Positions 59,653 through 64,000 of a stretch of 64,000 bases of DNA are shown here, piece by piece. This stretch comes from Brevibacillus panacihumi W25 (lineage in GTDB: Bacteria > Bacillota > Bacilli > Brevibacillales > Brevibacillaceae). The notes below the pieces were generated by a model. The model was not told where the DNA came from and ran no database searches. It saw nothing but the letters and a program-made list of their open reading frames with translations. Position numbers and translations under genes: made by a program. Location: the NCBI RefSeq assembly GCF_000503775.1, contig NZ_KI629782.1, positions 1,684,496 to 1,748,495 on the forward strand, written 5' to 3'. The first letter of the stretch is position 1, and each line of letters begins with the position of its first letter.

Positions 59653-60782
59653 TTAACTGTGAACAGCGTTTACTTCCTTCTGATTTGACCTTGAATGGGG
59701 AAGTGCCAGGATTGCTACAATTGCCACTGCAACCCCCACTGCTCCTATCCAGGTCACCGAAGCGAGAGATACTTTTTCTACGGCAATGCCCCCAATTCCT
59801 GCACCAGCTGCCATGGACAATTGCATCATGGACTGATTAAGGCCAAGCAAAACCCCTGATGATTTCGGTTCGAGCGTCGCCAAATGATATTGTTGCGTTG
59901 GTCCGGATGACCAAGCAGAGAATGACCATAGGATAAGAATAGCGAATACTGCGGCTGTAGAATTCGATACCACAGACAGTAAAATCAGCATCAGGATATG
60001 AAGCGCCATTCCCCCGATCAATGTAGCAGCTACTCCCCACCGATCCGTGCTATAGCCACCAAACTTTGAACCGACGAGGCTGGCGATCCCAAAAATCAGC
60101 AAAGCTGTGCTGAGGAGATCACTGCTGATCCCGGAAACGGTGAGCAGATAAGGAGTCAAATACGTATATGCAATCGAATACCCGCCTAACCAGAAGAAGG
60201 TAATGGATAATCCAATAGCTACTTTTTTCTTTTTCAGAAGGGCAAGTTGTTGAAGCAAAGGTACGGACTCTTCCCCTTTTGTACGAGGTATAGTCATAAA
60301 GATGACAATCATGGCAATGATTCCGAACAAAGCGATTCCACCAAAGACAGATTTCCACCCAAACGCTTCTGCCATCATTCTTCCCAAGGGAACCGACTAG
60401 CCTGCTTGCCGGAAGGAGCGATTTTTGCCGCAATGTTCAGTGCGGAAACAACAACCATACCAGCGCCTAGCGCCATGATCATGCGAGCAAAAACAAACCA
60501 TCCATACCCGGGAAGTGCAAACGAAAGAATGTTTCCCAGAACAAACAAACCAAGAGCGTAAACCATCAATTTGCGTCTATCCATACTTGCCGTGAGAGTC
60601 ATCAGAATGGGGGTTCCAATCGCATATACAAGCGAAAAAATAGTAATGAGCTGACCTGCTGCAGCCAACGTAATTCCAAACGAATGAGCAATCTTATCCA
60701 AAATCCCGGATATGATGTACTCTGATGTTCCGACTAAAAAGCTGACGATGGCCAAAAGGTATACTTTCCATGTGTTCTCCAT
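59653..60782 (-). pseudogene. MFS transporter, disrupted by internal deletion and frameshift
   Basis: The first part (MENTWKVYLLAIVSFLVGTSEYI to KIAPSGKQAS) is a DHA1 sugar-efflux/AraJ-like N-terminus. The second part (GRMMAEAFGWKSVFGGIALF to KEVNAVHS) continues it in another frame. At the join near 60390 about 20 expected residues of helix 5 are missing, so this is a deletion rather than a single-base error. It is preceded by an ArsR-type operator. The AGGAGAG site favours the ATG at 60782. Confidence 0.85.
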
Positions 60783-60815
60783 ATTCATCTCTCCTACTCT
60801 TGCTTTTATATAAAT

Positions 60816-60831
60816 ACATATCGCGATATGT
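60816..60831. promoter_or_regulatory. Palindromic operator upstream of the MFS gene
   Basis: ACATATCGCGATATGT, 16-bp perfect palindrome, with a further CGATAT half site next to it. The same ATATCG/CGATAT halves flank the ArsR gene promoter at 61237. Confidence 0.75.
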
Positions 60832-60923
60832 CGATATGATAAACGAAAAAACAATTCGCAAATTGTCGATTCGTTTGGTGAAAACGAAACCGAACCCCTA
60901 TACAGGAATTCAGTTTCCTCTCC

Positions 60924-61226
60924 TTACAGCTCTTCCTGAAAAAAATGAGCTATGGCGCGAATAGCCTCCTCATCTCTTTGATAATAAGTAAATTTGCCGA
61001 TACGCTTCGTTTTGATTAGTCCGGCTCGTTGAAGGATGGAGAGGTATTGTGAAGCCGTTGATTGCGTCATGTTCAACTTGTCTGTGATTTGGCTCACACA
61101 TACCCCAATTTCGTTCATATCTATTCCTTCGTGAGGAATAAAGTGACGTTCTGGTTCTTTCAGCCATTGCAGGATTTGCAATCTAGATTCGTTGGACAGT
61201 GCTTTAAAAATATCCATTGGTTTCAT
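60924..61226 (-). CDS. ArsR-family winged-helix repressor (100 aa)
   Basis: MKPMDIFKALSNESRLQILQWL is followed by NEIGVCVSQITDKLNMTQSTASQYLSILQRAGLIKTKRIGKFTYY, the standard ArsR helix-turn-helix. No metal-binding CxC motif in the recognition helix. The ATG at 61226 has no ribosome-binding site but lies about 7 bp from a strong -10 box, so the mRNA may be leaderless. Predicted repressor of itself and of the MFS gene. Confidence 0.88.
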   Translation of the reverse strand: MKPMDIFKALSNESRLQILQWLKEPERHFIPHEGIDMNEIGVCVSQITDKLNMTQSTASQYLSILQRAGLIKTKRIGKFTYYQRDEEAIRAIAHFFQEEL

Positions 61227-61233
61227 ACGCATT

Positions 61234-61261
61234 ATTATATCGTTAATTTTCGATATGTCAA
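61234..61261 (-). promoter_or_regulatory. ArsR gene promoter and operator
   Basis: Minus strand: -35 TTGACA (61256-61261), 16-bp spacer, -10 TATAAT (61234-61239). The inverted repeat ATATCG-8-CGATAT (61237-61256) fills the spacer, so binding would block polymerase. Confidence 0.75.
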
Positions 61262-61292
61262 TATCGATCCAAGGAACTGGCATAGCCAAAAA

Positions 61293-61330
61293 AAAAGGCT
61301 TGTCGCCTCAAAAAGCGACAAGCCTTTTCT
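61293..61330. terminator. sodA terminator
   Basis: AAAAGGCTTGTCGC/GCGACAAGCCTTTT stem with A- and T-rich flanks, 16 bp after the sodA stop. Confidence 0.92.
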
Positions 61331-61345
61331 ATGAGAAGAAAGCTA

Positions 61346-61954
61346 TTATTTCGCAGCAGCGAAACGCTTGCTTACTTCATCCCAGTTTACAACGTTCCAG
61401 AAAGCAGCGATGTAATCAGGGCGTTTGTTTTGATAGTTCAGGTAGTAGGCATGCTCCCATACGTCCAGACCCAGGATTGGCGTTTTGCCTTCCATGATTG
61501 GGCTGTCTTGGTTTGGTGTGGAGGTGATGGCTACTTTGCCGCCATCTGCGATCAGCCAAGCCCAACCGGAACCGAAGCGGCCAGTCGCTGCTTTCGCGAA
61601 TTCAGCCTTGAAGTTGTCGAAGCTGCCGAATGCTGCGTTGATCGCGTCAGCCAGTTCGCCAGTTGGCGCGCCGCCGCCATTTGGAGACATAACTTCCCAG
61701 AACAGAGTGTGGTTGGCATGTCCGCCGCCGTTGTTGCGAACTGCTGTGCGGATGCCTTCTGGCAATGCGTCGAGGTTGCTGATCAGCTCTTCTACGCTTT
61801 TGCCTTGCAGGTCTGCATGTCCTTCCAGAGCTGCGTTGAGATTGTTCACGTATGTCGCATGGTGACGTCCGTGGTGGATCTCCATAGTTTGCTTGTCGAT
61901 GTGTGGTTCCAGCGCGTCGTGCGCGTATGGCAATGCAGGAAGTTGATGTGCCAT
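61346..61954 (-). CDS. sodA: Superoxide dismutase, Mn/Fe type (202 aa)
   Basis: Metal ligands are visible: His in [22 protein letters not shown], His in [15 protein letters not shown], and Asp and His in [21 protein letters not shown]. The [13 protein letters not shown] and [13 protein letters not shown] segments are typical of the manganese form. Cytoplasmic. GGAGGAATGTTAC-type site before the ATG. Confidence 0.96.
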   Translation of the reverse strand: MAHQLPALPYAHDALEPHIDKQTMEIHHGRHHATYVNNLNAALEGHADLQGKSVEELISNLDALPEGIRTAVRNNGGGHANHTLFWEVMSPNGGGAPTGELADAINAAFGSFDNFKAEFAKAATGRFGSGWAWLIADGGKVAITSTPNQDSPIMEGKTPILGLDVWEHAYYLNYQNKRPDYIAAFWNVVNWDEVSKRFAAAK

Positions 61955-62154
61955 TGTAACATTCCTCCTTCAAATTATGTATGGTTCAAGCCACACCCTT
62001 ATTATAGTTCAAGAGATACACTTTTACAACAAATCGGTATGCAAAGTATCGTAATCTAGCAAGTTCGATGAGTATTTTCCATCTTGCAATCAGAAATGAG
62101 AGTGCTAGACTTGGAGTATTCCTTTTACTCCTCAGAAAATCAGGTGATAAAACA

Positions 62155-62925
62155 ATGGAAATGGACTTATCTACGGTTCTCATTCTCGCAATTTTTGGGT
62201 TTATCGCCGCCTTTATCGACAGCACGGTCGGAGGCGGCGGACTGATCTCCCTGCCGGCCTTGCTCGGCTTGGGCATGCCGCCTTATCTGGCGTTGGGAAC
62301 GAATAAGCTGGCGGGCACGATCTCTTCCGCGACCAGCTCCGTCACTTTTATCCGCAGCGGCAAGTTTGACAAAAAGCTGATGCTGATCCTCTTTCCCGTC
62401 TCCCTGGTCGGTGCCTTTATAGGAGCAAAGGTCGTCCTCTTCGTCCCGCAGGAGCTGCTAAAAGTTCTGGTCATCGTAATGATGGGCCTGATTTTTGTCT
62501 ACACCCTGTTCAACAAACGGTTTGGCCAGGACACCCAATTCAAGGGGCTGACTCGTTTTACTCTCGGTCTGGGGATTCCTCTTACTTTTCTCATCGGCTT
62601 CTATGACGGCTTTTTTGGCCCTGGTACGGGCTCGTTCTTCGTTTTCCTGATGGTGTTGTTGTTCGGCTATGATTTTGTCATCGCGGCAGGCAATGGACGG
62701 ATACTGAATCTGGCGAGCAATATAGCAGCACTTACCGTTTTTATCGTCGAAGGGAAGGTTATCTTCCTGACTGGTCTCGTGATGGGTGTTGCGATGCTAC
62801 TCGGTGCATCCCTCGGGGCTCGGGTGGCGATCAAAACAGGTGTCCGCTTTGTCCGCCCGCTCTTTTTAATCGTTTCCGTTGCACTGATCAGCAAAATGGT
62901 GTATGAATTGGTTCTCATGCCTTAG
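62155..62925 (+). CDS. TSUP-family (TauE/SafE) membrane transporter (256 aa)
   Basis: About eight helices in two repeats; the N-terminal FIAAFIDSTVGGGGLISLPALLGLGMPPYLALGTNKLAGTISS and the inner repeat FYDGFFGPGTGSFFVF are the family hallmarks. Likely exports sulfite or an organosulfur anion. AGGTGAT upstream. Followed by a terminator and foldback repeat D. Confidence 0.9.
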   Translation: MEMDLSTVLILAIFGFIAAFIDSTVGGGGLISLPALLGLGMPPYLALGTNKLAGTISSATSSVTFIRSGKFDKKLMLILFPVSLVGAFIGAKVVLFVPQELLKVLVIVMMGLIFVYTLFNKRFGQDTQFKGLTRFTLGLGIPLTFLIGFYDGFFGPGTGSFFVFLMVLLFGYDFVIAAGNGRILNLASNIAALTVFIVEGKVIFLTGLVMGVAMLLGASLGARVAIKTGVRFVRPLFLIVSVALISKMVYELVLMP

Positions 62926-62939
62926 TTGGTCAGAAAGAC

Positions 62940-62981
62940 GCGGGGTCACTTCCATTTGAATGAAGTGATCCCGCATTTTTT
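62940..62981 (+). terminator. Rho-independent terminator
   Basis: GCGGGGTCACTTC/GAAGTGATCCCGC stem followed by ATTTTTTGG. Confidence 0.9.
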
Positions 62982-63133
62982 GGTTGGTTGTGCTCCAGCT
63001 TTAGCGGTGGAGAGAAAAAAGAGGGAAACGCTCCAGCGGGTTGGGATCTTTGCTGGGAGTCATTCCTGGTCGTCTCCATTCCAAAGGCGGAACCGCGGCC
63101 AAAAGCAGCCACCTCGAAGAGGTGTTTCAGGGT
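62982..63133 (+). repeat. Foldback repeat, copy D (left half, split by intron)
   Basis: Follows the left half of copy B closely: GGTTGGGATCTTTGCTGGG, TCATTCCTGG, CGTCTCCATTCCAAAGGCGG, AACCGCGGCCAAAAGCAGCC, GAAGAGGTGTTTCAGGGT. It ends exactly where copies B and C continue with TGGCCGCTGAA, near the palindrome centre. The right half should lie beyond the intron, outside the window. Confidence 0.85.
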
Positions 63134-63201
63134 GTAGAGTAGAGAACTGACGTTTTCTGGCGACCGTTTGGTCGCCTTACTCCTTTCAGTTCCCCCTCAT
63201 C

Positions 63202-63236
63202 AAACCGTACGTGAGGTTCTCCCTCATACGGCTTTC
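63202..63236 (-). ncRNA. Group II intron domain V
   Basis: Minus strand: AAAGCCGTATGAGG-GAGAA-CCTCACGTACGGTTT, a 34-nt hairpin with the AGC catalytic triad at the base and a two-base bulge. It forms the ribozyme active site. The reverse transcriptase stop codon lies within its 5' strand. Confidence 0.88.
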
Positions 63237-64000
63237 CGATGTTCTTCTTTCCTTGGCATTCGGTTATCGCGTACGGCAAGCTTCACAAGAATTCCTCTTG
63301 TAGCTTTTGCTATCTCTCTCATCCGCGCATGTCTCGCTTGTTTATTCCTTTTCTTGTTGTTAAAGAGCACAAGTCTTGTCAGAACATACCAGTCGATGCG
63401 ACATAACCACTTAGCTCCTATGGGTGAAAGTGAATAATAATTCTTGAAACCTTGAAGTTTTCGATTCAGCCCTTGTATCAGCTCGTCTAGTGACCAGTAC
63501 AACTTGTTGCGCGGTTTGGTATACTCTTTGATTTTCCTTCTCATTTCCTTCATAGCCTTCTTGCTCGGAATGTGTGACATGACGTACATTTTCTTTCCAC
63601 CCTTGAGAAGAATGGGAAATTTTCGATGGTGTAAACCAAGGAAGTCAAAGCCCGTCGTATTGTCCCAGATATTAACCAGTCGAGACTTTTCTTTACTAAG
63701 TGTAAGGTCCAGTTTGTTTAGTACCGCTTTTATGACTTGTATACTTTCCAAAGCGTCTTGTTTCGATCTACACATGATTACAAAATCATCCGCATATCGG
63801 ATCAGCTTCCCAAGATGAGTGAATTGCTTCTCCCAAATCGTGTCCATGTAGTCCAAATAAATATTTGCCAACAGTGGAGAGATTACCCCTCCTTGCGGAG
63901 TGCCCCATTCGGTTTCATGAAACTGTACATCTTCCATGACGCCCGCACGGAGCCAGTTCCGAATCAGCTTTAGTATCCTGCGATCAGAAATCCTTTTCTC
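63224..64000 (-). CDS. ltrA: Group II intron reverse transcriptase/maturase, C-terminal part
   Basis: Open to the right edge (KRISDRRILKLIRNWLRAGVMED...). RT blocks: GTPQGGVISPLLANIYLDYMD, catalytic RYADDFVIMCRS, LSKEKSRLVNIWDNTTGFDFLG; then maturase domain X (LNRKLQGFKNYYSLSPIGAKWLCRIDWYVLTRLVLF). It ends shortly after, with no HNH endonuclease domain. Intact as far as seen. Helps splicing and copies the intron RNA into DNA. Confidence 0.95.
   Translation of the reverse strand, partial: EKRISDRRILKLIRNWLRAGVMEDVQFHETEWGTPQGGVISPLLANIYLDYMDTIWEKQFTHLGKLIRYADDFVIMCRSKQDALESIQVIKAVLNKLDLTLSKEKSRLVNIWDNTTGFDFLGLHHRKFPILLKGGKKMYVMSHIPSKKAMKEMRRKIKEYTKPRNKLYWSLDELIQGLNRKLQGFKNYYSLSPIGAKWLCRIDWYVLTRLVLFNNKKRNKQARHARMREIAKATRGILVKLAVRDNRMPRKEEHRKAV

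Larger units (their letters stand above)
63134..64000 (-). mobile_element. Group II intron, 3' part (runs off right edge)
   Basis: Contains the intron-encoded reverse transcriptase and, 3' of it, domain V (63202-63236) and a domain VI-like hairpin (GAACTGA/TCAGTTC with an inner GGCGACC/GGTCGCC). The 3' boundary is placed at 63134 because the intron ends ...CTCTAC and repeat copy D resumes there. No endonuclease domain, as in IIC-type introns that target hairpins. Confidence 0.88.

Overview
The window looks like a chromosomal segment of a spore-forming, Gram-positive Bacillota, most likely Brevibacillus or a close relative. I infer this from strong Shine-Dalgarno sequences of the AAGGAGG type, frequent TTG/GTG starts, and orthologues of Bacillus subtilis genes: gsaB, fabL, ntdp (ygaC), a ygaD-like ABC exporter, yfhP-mutY, yugP and comER. 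No rRNA or tRNA gene is visible. The genus is inference; no 16S gene is present to test it.

Layout. 1-5.6 kb: an operon on the minus strand (sugar-phosphate-isomerase-like protein, two ABC ATPases, two NitT/TauT-type permeases, an M20 peptidase running off the left edge) facing a DeoR-family regulator. 5.9-9 kb: an FMN-riboswitch-controlled RibU-type riboflavin transporter and a molybdopterin oxidoreductase. 9-17 kb: the most unusual locus, three dynamin-like GTPases (1258, 581 and 617 residues) in a compact operon with a small protein made of five 21-residue repeats. 17.5-22.7 kb: a WYL regulator, an epoxide hydrolase and an ABC-2 exporter. 22.8-30.6 kb: a complete beta-lactam response island with blaR1-blaI, a mecA/pbpC-like PBP and a class A beta-lactamase, with BlaI-type operators at both promoters; between them lie a DUF5316 protein, a secreted unknown protein and two GC-rich structured repeats. 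30.7-43.6 kb: gsaB, a large glutamate synthase, pyruvate oxidase, GNAT, a DUF4365-like protein, YugP, ComER and a HIBADH-family dehydrogenase. 43.7-50.6 kb: a flavodoxin-like protein, two MFS transporters, an ABC exporter, Ntdp, GNAT and FabL under a FapR box. 50.7-52 kb: a cluster of tiny ORFs with strong ribosome-binding sites, two of them YrzI-like. 52-59.4 kb: a frameshifted lipoprotein, MutY, YfhP, a flavin-binding protein, an ECF41 sigma factor cassette and a metallo-hydrolase. 59.5-64 kb: a duplicated sodA tail, a broken MFS gene with an ArsR regulator, intact sodA, a TSUP transporter and a group II intron running off the right edge.

A foldback repeat of about 250 bp occurs four times (5.6, 17.1, 40.7 and 63.0 kb). 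The last copy is split at its centre by the group II intron. Among the transporters, the two NitT/TauT-type ATPases carry complementary defects: one has a degenerate signature motif, the other lacks the Walker B glutamate and the switch histidine. They therefore probably work as one asymmetric heterodimer.
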